Shown: piece after piece, positions 46,041 through 57,150 of the stretch
How the letters are laid out: the number at the start of each line of letters is the position of its first letter
How positions within the stretch are numbered: position 1 is the first letter of the stretch
From: Gavia stellata
Lineage: Eukaryota > Chordata > Aves > Gaviiformes > Gaviidae
Length of the DNA: 64,000 nt
NCBI RefSeq assembly: GCF_030936135.1
Contig: NC_082617.1
Location: forward strand, 2,848,001 to 2,912,000
Direction of reading: 5' to 3'
Position numbers and translations under genes: made by a program
The notes under the pieces: model-generated
Told to the model about the DNA's origin: nothing
The model's database searches: none
The model's input: only the letters and a program-made list of their open reading frames with translations

Positions 46041-46500
46041 ACAGGCTTTAATGGCCCTGACCAGCCTCACCTGGGGCCCCAGCCCATGGCCCCTGGGGGT
46101 CCATTTAAGCTCTGTCAGGGCCATCAATCCCTGCCTGAGTTGTATTGAGGGGTGCTGGTCTCCAGTGTTGGTCAGCCAGACCTTAATCCGTGGTCTGATG
46201 TCTCAGCTTGACCTGTGTTACTGCTGTAGACCTGCCAGAAGATCACCAGGCTATGCCTCACCCTGATTACCCTCACTGATCCTGAACTGCAGGTTGATTT
46301 TCTGGCTTGATTTTAGACCTGCCTTATTGTGGGGAACTTTCCTGATGATCTGGACTCCTGGTTGAATGCTTCTACCATCTCTGGATCATGCTTGGGAGCA
46401 GAGGGACGGGGCCCTTGCTGGTGAGACTCTGCCCTGTAGCTCTGGCATCCCTTGTGGCTTCCTGGACCTTTGGGAGCCCCTGGCCCATGCTGTGCCCTGA
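46041..46500. repeat. Unclassified repeat-like block
   Basis: The texture of this block (TGAYC/TGGCTTGA-rich phrases such as agacctgcc, gatctggactcctg) reminds me of diverged interspersed repeats in birds, but I cannot place it in a family. An 11-bp inverted repeat (atggccctgac at about 46050 and gtcagggccat at about 46117) lies at its left end. Low confidence. Confidence 0.25.
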
Positions 46501-49500
46501 TGGGTTGGGTGGGGGGCATGTACAACGGGCTACAGAAGAAAACACAGTGTTGGGAGAGGGGGGCTGTGGGGTATAGGTGTTACAGGGCAGCGTCTGCTGG
46601 GATGGGGCAGGACAATCTCCTCTAGGGTGCCCCTTGCAGTTCTTGCTAATGCTTCTTCAGTGCAAGGTCCTTGGAGGCTGGCGGTACCTACAACAGGGGT
46701 GCCTGGCGTAGAGGAGGGAGGTGACATGTGAAGCTGTGCAGGAGTGGTTGAGCCGTGAAGCTGCAGCTGATTTCTCAGGCACTGCTGGTGGGGGGATGCA
46801 GACTTTGCACTGGTGGGTGCAGGACCGGATTCCTCACTGGTATCGATCTCTGTTGTGCTGCCTTTTGAAATGTCGCTGCGCATCTGTTTGGTTAAAGGCT
46901 GCTAAGATGCAGCCTTGGCATTTGCCAGGCTTAGAGCGAGGGACAATAGCCTTAAATTTCCTCCGGCTGCCCTTGGGGTGGGACGTGTGCTCTGCACTGC
47001 CACAGTGACAGTCTCTGCAGGGCTGTGTTGCAATGCTGAGATGGCTATGTTTCCCAGCGCAGGGTCAGCTCCCTGTGGTGATATCTTGTGCACAGACACC
47101 CGTGTCAGGAGCTGGGAAACCGAACACTGGACCCCACAAGGTGTTGACCCCACAGAAGACCCCTGACTGTGCATGGGGACAGCCAGTGGCAAACTGAGTC
47201 TGGGGAATTCAATTTCTTCTTCAATCCTTACTTCCTGCAGCTGCTGAGAAGCGATGCTGATGATGGGATGCCATGAGCAGGAACACGGCATCCCAGAGGA
47301 CGATGAGATGCGATTGCTGTAATTTCTTTCTCTCTTACAAGCCTGTTTCGTTTAAGCTCTTTGCAGCTCATGCAGGTGCTTGGGTTGCAGCAGGAAAGGC
47401 AATTGGTGGAATTATAACAGCAGATCTTGCTAGGAGAAGGAGGGACAGGTTGAGTTGTAGTCAGGCAGGTGTCTAGTGGTGAGGTGATTCAAACCCAAAT
47501 GAAGTGATTTATTCTGGTGCCGCTCTAGCCTGATAATGGTGATAACACAGATCAAATGCATTCATTGGCCTTGATCCACATTGCAGTAGGTGTTTGCGCT
47601 GGCTTAGCTATACTGGTGGCTGAAATGTCAATGTACGGCAGGTTTTAGGAGGACTGTGTAAAAATAGCTGTAGGTAGGGCTGGGCTTGGAATATTTGCCC
47701 ATGGGAAGAGAGTGCAAAGGTGATGGGTGCTGTTGGGAAACAGAGCTGCTAGTGAAAGAACTGGGTTTGCCCTAAACCATCTCAAGCTCACAGGGAAGAT
47801 GGGGGAAATAAAACAGTGAAGTTGTAGTTCAGGGAAAGTAAAAGAAGTTGTGACAGATTTGGCAGCAGCTGATCTGTAAGGCAAATTCCAGCCCCAAGAA
47901 GAATGGTGAAATAAGATGAATCTAGGGAGACTTTAGCTAGGGTGACTCTGTCTTCTCTGTGGGACTTAATCCAAGACGTTGACCTGCACTGTGCCTGGGA
48001 TGTTCCACCTCACCCACATGTTCACAAGGAACTGAAGCATGCTGTTAACAGTCGTCCTGGCTGTATTAAATTGGGCATATCATGTCCTTTCCCTCCTTGT
48101 CCTCAGACAACGGTCCCATGGCTTGTTACACCAGCTGTTCGGTGCCTAGCATGTCCTTCTCCCACCTCTCCAACATTTGGGCAAGGGACAGGCCATCAGG
48201 TCTTGTACGTAGCTTGTTGGTTTGCCCTGAGCTGCCTTTCTGTGCTGACTAGTTGTGCTGTTGTAACACGCTGATCTGCTCTTGGCTTCCAGTTTAATGC
48301 ATGAAACTCTTGGATCCCTGTGTGTGGCTCTCCAAGGCGTGTGTTCTGCCCTCCCGGCTGCAACCGCTGGATGTTTCTCTGCCTCTTTCCTGCCAGGCTG
48401 CACCCCTGTACCTCCCCTGGCTGCTGGAGGCTCTTGCCAGTGCCTCTGATGTGCTGCTTGCCTCAGCCCCTTTGGGACCCTGTGCCAGGACAGGTCCCTG
48501 GGGTGGCACAGTGCCTTCAGCTCACACTGTCATGCTGGGTGAACTGGGTGACTGTAGCTTGGCAGGTTCCCCCACAGAGGCAGTGTGGGGGGACCGGACA
48601 TAGATGTGCAGAAGATCATCATGCTCAGATCCCACCAGGGTGAGAGGTGTGGAGGCAGGCAGAGCAGCGAGCAGGTACCAACACATTTTTGCCTTTAGTT
48701 ACTCCACGGTGGCAGGTGCTGGCTGCTTCCCAGGGCAGTTTTGCACCCAGGCTCAGCCCTGGGCCACACCAAAATCGTGTGTATCTTTTCTGTCACCACC
48801 CTGCACCCTCAATGGACCTGTGTAGGTGGGCTGAGCAGTTCTCCTCTGTGCAGAGAGCTGGGGGGCTGCTGGCAGGAGCAGTGTCCCAGGAGCTGCTCCT
48901 CGAACCTGTCATGAGTTGCTCTGTCCTCTGGGGACAGTGGGTTTGGTTTTGCTGACTGGCCCAATACAAGGGCCGCAAAGCAACTGCCCGCACAAGCATC
49001 ATCATTGTCTGGTCACTTAGTGAAAATGGGTTGTAGAGTTACCTTCAACCACTTTACTCGCCACCAGCTCAGCTGGCGGTGTCATGGGCTGGTAGGAGAT
49101 GTCCAGCACGTGGTTCTAGCAGGGACAGAGCCTCCATCAGGTCCTTGTGTGAGCAGCAGCATGCTGACGCGACCTGTGGCTGGGACAGACAGTGCTCATG
49201 TTGTGGCAGTGGAGGACTTCTTAACAATGCCTCCTGCTCTGGCCAAGGCAGGTTTGTCAGATGTGACTCACCTGCTGCGTGACAAGTCTGGCTGGCCTCA
49301 GCTCAGACCAGTGACCTTTGAGTCTTGCGTATTAGCTCATGGAAACCCAAATCAAGAATGACTGGGGAAAGGGGAATATCTGATGAGGGACAATCCCGGA
49401 CAGCCCTGCTGTGGGCGGGGGGGTGAGAGCTGGGATGAGCAGGGGTAGGGACAGCAAGGTGCGGTGGTGGAGGACACCATGGCCCCCTGCTTTTCCACCC

Positions 49501-51980
49501 AGCATCCACCCATGATGCAGCCAGCCAGCAAACTCTTTTGGAAAGCATTACTTCACAAAGAAAAATGTTCAGCGGCTGATGGTGCCCTCAGGCAGAACAC
49601 TGCTCTAGCAGCAGCTTGAGCTGAGAGATTAACCCCTTCCCCTGCACGCCTGGGTCTGGGTGGCTTTCTGGTGCGCCCCGTGGGGTGTCTGTGGGGTCAG
49701 CACTGCTGGTGTGCCATCCTGCCCCTTACCCAGGCCCTGGGCGATGGGGAGGGAGCTCTGTACATAGGCTAGCCTTATGCTATGGCAGTGTGTGTTTGTT
49801 CACGAGGGGACCCTGAGATGTGTCACTGGGTGCTGGGCTGCTCACTCCACTGGAGCTGTTTGCAGCAGTGGGGTGGTGGTGTCAGTGTCACCCTGAGCCT
49901 TGGTCCTCTGGATGTGTCTGCACCAAACCATGGTTTGGCTCCGACATCCTGCTCTGGCATGTGCCAAGAGGGTTGCTCTCCACGTTCCTGCAGGAGCAGC
50001 TGCTGGGACATGTTTCTCCATGCTGGGGATTGATACTTTTTTTGCTCTGGACACATGGAGTGACTGATGACGAGCAGGAAAACGAAGTGTTTCTCTTGGC
50101 AGCGGTGGGGAGGAGACATGTGCTGAGAGGTAGTGGGATTCTCCACCAGTTGGCAAAGGCAGCCAGGTGTGGGAGAGGAGCATGGGTGCTGCGGGGTGCC
50201 CCCACCCCAGGGCTCTCAAGCTGGGTCTCTGACGTGACCCTTGATGCATGATTTCCTCTCTCCAGACATCTCCTCCTGAGCTGTAGGGAGGGTTGGGGGA
50301 CTCTTGGTGACTTTTCTTCCTGGCATCTAGGGCAGGGTCCATCCCACAGCTTTTTATCAGCTAGAAGTGGGACATCTGGGCTGGTTGAGCAAATTAATCT
50401 TAGCAGGAGGCTGCTGAGCCATGCAGAGATCTGCTCCTCTGGTTGGCAGCTGTGGTGGTCTCAGGTATCAGCATTGCTGCCTTCTGTCCTGGTTATTCGT
50501 CATTACCTCTCTGCTGAAGGTTATCTCCACTGCAGCCACCAATGTGGGAGTGCTCCTCAGCTGTTTCTTGGGGTGAATTCAATGGATTTAGGTGAAAGTG
50601 CTGCAGGAGGTGAGATGGTGGACTTTGCATGGGAGTGGCTGATGAGATGTCACATCCCTGATGGTGAGTCTGTGGTGAGGCAGTGATCTCTACCGGAGGG
50701 GATGGTACCAAACATCAGGAGTGTGGGAAGAGCTGTTGGCTGGGGTCGTAGCGTAACTGGTGAGGAGAGCAACCCACTGTGATGTTGTTAGATGAAGCTG
50801 TTACAGGAAAAAGGGAAGTAGAAGAATTGGGCAGTGAAGGGAAAGGAGACATGAGAGCTGGATCAAATACATGATCCAAATGGCTTGCACATCAGGTGGT
50901 GATGAGGCAGGGTTAGTGATCTCGCTGCTGGTGGACCCTCTGGCTGCTCAGGACATCTCTCGGGATGGCAGACACCCAGGTATTGGGCTGCTCTGCTCCC
51001 ACAGCACAGGTTTTCCCTGAAGGAGCTGCTTGGGGTTCCCGATGAGCCTTGACCTCAGCCTACTCAATGTGTTAAACAGTGACTGCTGCCTTTTCCCTGG
51101 TGTCGTGGGAACCTGAGCCCAAATACATGTAGTTTTACAGTGAGGGAGAAATGCAGAATACTGCGTGGTGCTGGGGGTATGAGAGTCCAGCCCTCAGTTT
51201 TAATTTGGCCCTTTTCTCGGGCAAGGTCCTGCTGGGATCACTGAAAGTGAGCGACTGAGCGAAGCCTCCTGTTCCCAGAGCCTGTAGGCGAGCACAAACA
51301 AACTGCTGTCCCCGCTCCGCCTGTGCACGGATGCTGAACCCTGTGGGGAAGGGAGGACAGGCGTCCCACCATCTGATCCTCCTCCCCAGTCCCATGCTGA
51401 GCAACAGAGGCTCTTCCAGCGAAGGAGGAGATCAGAAATCCAGGCAGCATGATTAGAATTATAATAATAGTAATTAATGCCTTGCCTCTCTCTAAGGATT
51501 TTCTGGTGAGGCTTGCCAGGTGCTGGCTGGACATTAACTAACTAAAGCAATAGCACCCACGTGAAGGGGATGGGTGCCAGCTGGGTCACAGGACCACAGT
51601 GCCTCAGCTGGGGGCTTGCTCTCCCTGGCCTCATCTTTCTCCATGGCTTGGGAGGAAGATCAAAAGGGAGGAGCTGGCTTAGGAGGGATGGCCCTGAATC
51701 AACCCCTGGTCCCTCAGCGATGAGGGTTAATGTATGGGGCAGAAGAACAGGTCAGGACCACTCTGTGTGTTACCCATGGCTGCTCATCTGGTCCCTAGAG
51801 ATGTGAGCTAAAGGACTTGCATATACCTCTGTGTGCATTTGGGGATAAATAAACTCAAATGCATCAACTCCTCTGTGTGCCCGTGTCTGTATGTGGGAGG
51901 CTGCTCCTGCACGCCGATTTCCATCGACACACAAATGCCAGTACGTGGGCTTGCGTAGACACAAGCCAGCACAATAACAT
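46501..51980. other. Intergenic, no supported gene
   Basis: About 5.5 kb with no exon, RNA or clear repeat. Open frames are short and unconvincing. Confidence 0.5.
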
Positions 51981-51984
51981 GAAG

Positions 51985-52320
51985 GCTGGAGAAAATGCTT
52001 TACAGGGAGAGACTTGAAGAGCTCAAATTGCTCAGTTTATCAAGGAAATTGAGATGTGTCTTGATTTTGGTGTGTAAGTACCATCACAAGGAGAAATTGC
52101 TTGGCACTGAAGGACTCTTTAATGTCAGAGAAAGACAGAACAAAAACCAGGGGCTGAAGCCTGCCAAAGTCGGACTAAAAAGCAGGCGTGCATATTAGCA
52201 GTAAAAGGGATGAGCAGCAGAAGCAAACTGCCAAGGGACATGGCGGGGTCTTTTGTCCCTCGGTGAAGGGCAGTCTTGTCTCTCTGGTGGAGATGCCTCA
52301 GCCAATATATTTTGTAATCA
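51985..52320 (+). mobile_element. Ancient CR1-like LINE 3' fragment, sense
   Basis: A diverged CR1-type 3' fragment, much older than the others. It still encodes the recognisable series YRERLEELKLLSLS, LVCKYHHKEKL, GLFNVRERQNKNQGLK and then a purine-rich stretch ending near PRDMAGSFV. It resembles the CR1 type common in turtles and crocodilians, which predates birds. Confidence 0.7.
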
Positions 52321-55300
52321 GGCGCCCAGTATGAGGGTAAGTGGATGATATTTATTACACTATTACAGCCCCTTAGATTTTTCTTTTTCTCACTCCTTGA
52401 ATGAGGCCTGGGACGCTGTCTCAGGGTACAAGTCATGAAGCAGCCATGGGATGGAGCCCAAAGCTGCCGCCTGGTCCCCCTCGCAGAGCCCCTGAGCAGT
52501 GGTGCCTCTGGCTCTGCTGTGTGCGTTGTTTCTGATCACTCTCTCATCAGCCCCAGGATTCGGGCTGCGGTGGGGCTGGTGGCCCTCGCATCTGGGAGGC
52601 TTGGTGCAAGCATGGGGTGTTATCAGGAAGATGCAGTTCCAGGAGCCATGAGGAGCTGCTGCAGAGCCGTGGGACATCGAGATCCCAGAGCTTCATACAA
52701 CACAGGTGGGACATTTAGCTCCAATGCCACCATGTGCCCTTGGGGAAGCTGCGGGTGAACTGCCTCGCCAGCCCAGAGCCGAGCCCGTGAACCCACGGAA
52801 GGGAGACGGGGGGACCTTGGCTGCAGCGGGTGTGCAGGAAGGTGTGGCTGAACAATACTAAGTCAGTGTGAACTGGTGAAAGGTGTCAGCCTGAAACAAA
52901 TGAGTAATTGTTGTTGCCGTTAGTATCGGATGACGTGGTTGACTGGCCAGGGAATCAGCTGAGAAGCGGTGAGGCACTGAGTGAAGCAGGGAAATGATTT
53001 GGAAAGGTAATAAATGTAAGTGTAATATAAATCTATCAGTATTATGGATTTTCTATACATATGCAGGTATATAGAATAGCTATCAGTGGTGTATATAGTA
53101 TAGCCGTAACAGCAGTGAGCCCTCCATGGGCTTGCTGTTCACATGTGTGTATTTTAGTCCAAGGAAAGCTTAAGAAACCTAATGGCCAACTTCCTTGGCC
53201 GTGCTGCTCTGCTGCTTTATCTCTTCCTCCATCACAGCCGCTCCTGTGCTTGACCTCACAGGGTGCGGTGGGCTGACCCAGCCAGCAGCGAAGTCCCCAC
53301 CAAGTCACTTGCTTGCTCCCCTCGGTATGATGGGGGAGAGGTTGGAAGAGCAAAAGCAAGAAAACTTGAGGGCTGAGAGAAAGACTCCTCATCCCCTTGT
53401 AAGAGAGGGGCTAGAGAGCAGGAGAGGCCAGGAGCATCCCCAGGGTGCTGGGCAGCACCCTGCAAGGCTGGCCCGTCTCCCTAGCAGCCGCGTACCCCGA
53501 AGTGACAGAGGGGGTGGAAGTGACCTTGCAAGCTACAAATTGCCCCTGGGTAACGTGCTGCTGCCTCACCCAGAAGTGTTCACATCATTAAACCCTGTAT
53601 CAGTCACAGCTCAGGTATTCTCAAGCATTTCCGCGGTGCCTCTCCCTGAGAACTCCCAGGTCCCTGGCTCAGCTCAGCCCCACTGGGTGAGATGATCATG
53701 TCCAGCGTCAGGGGAAACTGAGGCACGGTCAGGTGGGGCTGTGCCTCCTCCATGTCACCAGCTACGGCTGCAGGACACCACCTGGAAGGCCAAAAGAGAA
53801 ACAAATTTAAGTCACAAGACAATGCCTAGACTTAACCATGAAGCCTTTTGCATATATGTAACAGTACATACATAGGCAGTACAAAGCTTGCGCCTGTGGC
53901 GGATCCCTTCATGGGCACATCTTGCCTACGTGTGAGAGCACTCACAGCCGCTCTCCCAGGGCCTGTGGTCGAAGCTCGTCTGTGCTGCGGGCACAGCATG
54001 GCTCGGGTGCCAGTGGGGGTGTTTTATTGATAAATGGGGTTTTCTAATAACTACTATGTTCTTTGTCAAGAAATTTCATGTTCCTGGAAGTTAGGGGAAT
54101 GTGATGAGATCTGAAAAGCAAATTTTATTCTAAAACCAGGGTTGATGTTTGTTTTTCTTTTCTCTTTTTAAATTTCCCTTTTAATAAGGGGAAAAAGGAG
54201 GAAGGGAGAGCAGACAGCACTCAGAGGAAGTGAGATTTCCCACCACCACAACAAACCCTTCAAAACAATTTTTTTTTAAGCAAAACAATGGTCCAAAATA
54301 GGAGGAAAGTCAATCTTTTGCAGTTTACCAAATGTCCTCAGCTTTTTTTTTTTCAATCTGCTCTGAATTTCAGTGCCGGTGATTCCACATGCAATTAGAT
54401 AACAGGGGTGACTCTGGGGCACATGCAGATGAGCAGGGAGGCAGGAATGTAAATACACGGTTGACTGGAGTGAGTAAAGCCCTCCCGAACCCAGCACCAC
54501 TGGGCCCTGTGCGGGGAACAGTGGGTGCCCTGGCACTGCAGGTGTTGAATATATTGAATTCTACCCATCTAGTTACATCTTAAAAACCGCTATGGACAGT
54601 GTAGCCGTGGTCCGGGGGATGGATTAATGCTGTGGCATTGCTGCTGGCCATGTCACGAGAAGGGCTCCCGTATTTGTGTCTAAGCACAGGGCGCCTGTCT
54701 TGCAGTACTGTAGCTGTGCCACAGCGTGCACAGCCACGGCCGGAGCCCGGGCGCCTTTGTTCAGCTCCTGGCGCAGGAATCCTTTTTATTCACGTCGTGA
54801 CCTTGGGCCAGCAACTTCACCATGCTTAAAATTAACTTCTCTGCAAGCAAGGCGTGTAAATCTCTTTGCGTCAGGAGAGCTGCGGTGCAACATGAGGGGC
54901 TTGGTTTTGGTGAAGGGTGTTTTTCACCTCGAGTTGTCATGCGTGCCGTGTCCCTCTGGGCTGAGGGTGCCGGTGCTGCCCCAGCGATGGGGTTGCCACA
55001 ACGGTGCACAAAGCCCTGAGTCTTCGGCCACTTTCCATGGGGGAAGGGGGTTCAGTAAAATCTGCCGTAGCGCGGGGTGCTTTCGATTCCCCCCCCTCAG
55101 TTTGTTTGGTTTTGCTGGCGGAGCTAAACAGGGTCTGCGGAGTTTGATGAAAGAGCTGCAGGCTCGTCTTGCAAAAAGAGACTGGAGAAAATCGGCGTGC
55201 GTAGCCTGGCAAAACAAAAGCTAAGGGCAGCACAAGGAGAGTGGTGTATGGATGCATCCCAGGGTACTCCCCGCGGGAGGAGATGAGCTGCTGAAAGCCT

Positions 55301-56020
55301 TGGCACAGGACCGTAGGGGTGTACGTTGCCTGTGACTACACGCAGTCTTGAATTAAGAGGTAGCTTTTAAACACCAGATGAGGGAGGGCCTGGAAGAGCT
55401 TCCCAGCAGGAGCCCTGTGAATACACAAACTCCTTTGGTGCTTTATGAGGGGTTTTACATTGCGACACCCACTGTAAGGGGTCCCACAGCCCCATGTGCC
55501 CAGGCTGGAGTCACTGCAGGTCTGCGGGAGGACGTCTGTCTGTCCGGCCAGGTCCGGGCTGGGTGTGCTCTGCAGATAAACAGCTCGTTTTATACTTATT
55601 CATTCTGCCTGTGTACACAGCCTACTTGCCAGCGGCCAGGAGGTGCCTTTCCCCCGTGCTGCGTTCGGTGTGGGTTTTACAGATGGGTTTTATTCAGTCA
55701 CGCAGGGCTGAGGGAGAACACGGCAAGCGTGCCGGAGGGAAGCCCGCTGCTCACCCCCCAGCTCCCTGGGACGCCCCGGCTGCGTCGGATGCCTTCGCCC
55801 CGCTGATCTGCGGAGAGCGCGGGGCTGTCGTTTACCCCTCAGCCCCGGTCCCAGGCAGCCGTCGGACCCCTGTGTTTGCCTCTCGCTGGACACTTAAAGC
55901 CATTAGGGTTACAGAAATAGGAGGGGGGAGAGGTGACAGCTGGGCCGGGAGAATTACAGAGAGGAGATCAGATTAGAGGGAGCACCAGGAGGCAAGATGG
56001 CCCCATGCTGGGGCAGCCAG
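52321..56020. other. Intergenic, no supported gene
   Basis: No gene recognised. AT-rich parts occur at 52990-53110 and 54040-54370. GC content rises towards the ARRDC1 promoter from about 55700. Confidence 0.5.
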
Positions 56021-56490
56021 CTCCTTCCCTCACAGCCCGGCCCCACGATGGCTCCTTCCCTCACAGCCCGGCCCTACAACCAGCTCCTTCCCTCACAGCC
56101 CGGCCCTACAACCAGCTCCTTCCCTCACAGCCCGGCCCTACAACCAGCTCCTTCCCTCACAGCCCGGCCCTACAACCAGCTCCTTCCCTCACAGCCCGGC
56201 CCTACAACCAGCTCCTTCCCTCACAGCCTGGCCCTACAACCCGCTCCTTCCTTCACAGCCCGGCCCCACACCGGCTCCTTCCCTCATAGCGCAGTCTGGA
56301 CCCACAAGCTGCCACTTCCCTCACAGCCCGGCCCCACAACCCGCTCCTTCACCTCATCGCCCGGCCCCACACCGGCTCCTTCCCTCATAGCGCAGCCTAG
56401 ACCCACAAGCTGCCACTTCCCTCACAGCCCGGCCCCACACCGGCTCCTTCCCTCACAGCCCGGCCCCACCAGCTGCCCCTTCCCTCAGGG
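56021..56490. repeat. 32-bp tandem array upstream of ARRDC1
   Basis: About 14 units starting ctccttccctcacagcccgg. Units 2 to 7 (56052-56243) are each exactly 32 bases and nearly identical; the first and eighth are 31. The right half contains a larger repeat in which a longer variant (with ctcatagcgcag and acaagctgccacttcc) occurs twice. Every unit contains a pyrimidine tract ending in CACAG, so each looks like a 3' splice site on the plus strand. Confidence 0.95.
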
Positions 56491-57150
56491 CCCGCCCCGG
56501 CCCCACGGCGCGGCCCTTCCCCAGCGCCCGGCCGCTGCCTCCGGGCCCGCCCCGACCCCACGGCGCGGCCGGGCCGGGGCGGGAGGAGGCGGGGCGGGGC
56601 GGAGCCGGCCCGCCGGGGCAGGGACGTCGCGGGCCGGCGCGGCGCGGCAGGTAGCGCTGCCGGCGGAGCGGGCCGCGCTGGGCCGGGCCGGTCGGGACGG
56701 CGCGGCCATGGGGAAGGTGCAGCTGTTCGAGATCCGACTGGGCGAGAGCCGCGTCGTCTACAGCCCCGGCGAGCCGCTGGCCGGCACCGTCACCGTGCGC
56801 CTCTCGGGCTCGCTGCAGTACCGAGGTGAGCCCGCGGCCTGCCCGCCGCCTCCCGGGCTGGGGGTGCCCCCTGCCCGCCTCCCCCGGGCGGCGGGGCCGC
56901 GGTGGGCCCGGCCGGGTCCCTGCCGCGGCGGTAGCGTGCCCGCAGCCCGCGGGGCCCACGGGCGGTGCGGCTGCCCCGGGGGCCGTGGAGGGCGCGGGCT
57001 CCCCTCGCCCGTGGGGCGCTGTGGGGCCGGTGCCGGGGCGGGGGGGTGCGGGGAGGAGCCGGGGCCCCCCCCGGCGCTGGGGACCGGCTGCTTCGGGGCT
57101 TGCAGCTCGCTTCTCCCGCTCCTGCGGGGAGGCGCGCCGGGAGGGGAGCG
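56491..57150 (+). promoter_or_regulatory. CpG-island promoter of ARRDC1
   Basis: Very dense CpG sequence spanning the first exon. It contains overlapping GC boxes (GGGGCGGGGC at 56591-56600) and no TATA box. Transcription probably starts between 56600 and 56690. Confidence 0.8.
56708..56825 (+). CDS. ARRDC1 exon 1 (arrestin domain-containing protein 1), 5' end of gene
   Basis: Encodes 39 residues plus one base (MGKVQLFEIRLGESRVVYSP, then GEPLAGTVTVRL and a few more), then the donor CGAG|GTGAGC. This matches the start of human ARRDC1 closely, including the phase-1 intron after residue 39. The segment is the first strands of the arrestin-N fold. ARRDC1 is a plasma-membrane alpha-arrestin that recruits NEDD4-type ligases and TSG101 and drives release of ARRDC1-mediated microvesicles. 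The PPxY and PSAP motifs for this lie in later exons outside the window. I did not find exon 2 before 64000, so intron 1 is longer than 7 kb. The ATG context (GCGGCCATGG) is strong. Confidence 0.92.

Noticed and set aside
45950..50900. Endogenous retrovirus
   Set aside because: No paired LTRs, primer-binding site or gag/pol-like frames could be found; only an unclassified repeat-like block near 46 kb remains.
56021..56490. CRISPR-like array
   Set aside because: Units are directly contiguous without unique spacers and the genome is a vertebrate's; it is a tandem repeat.
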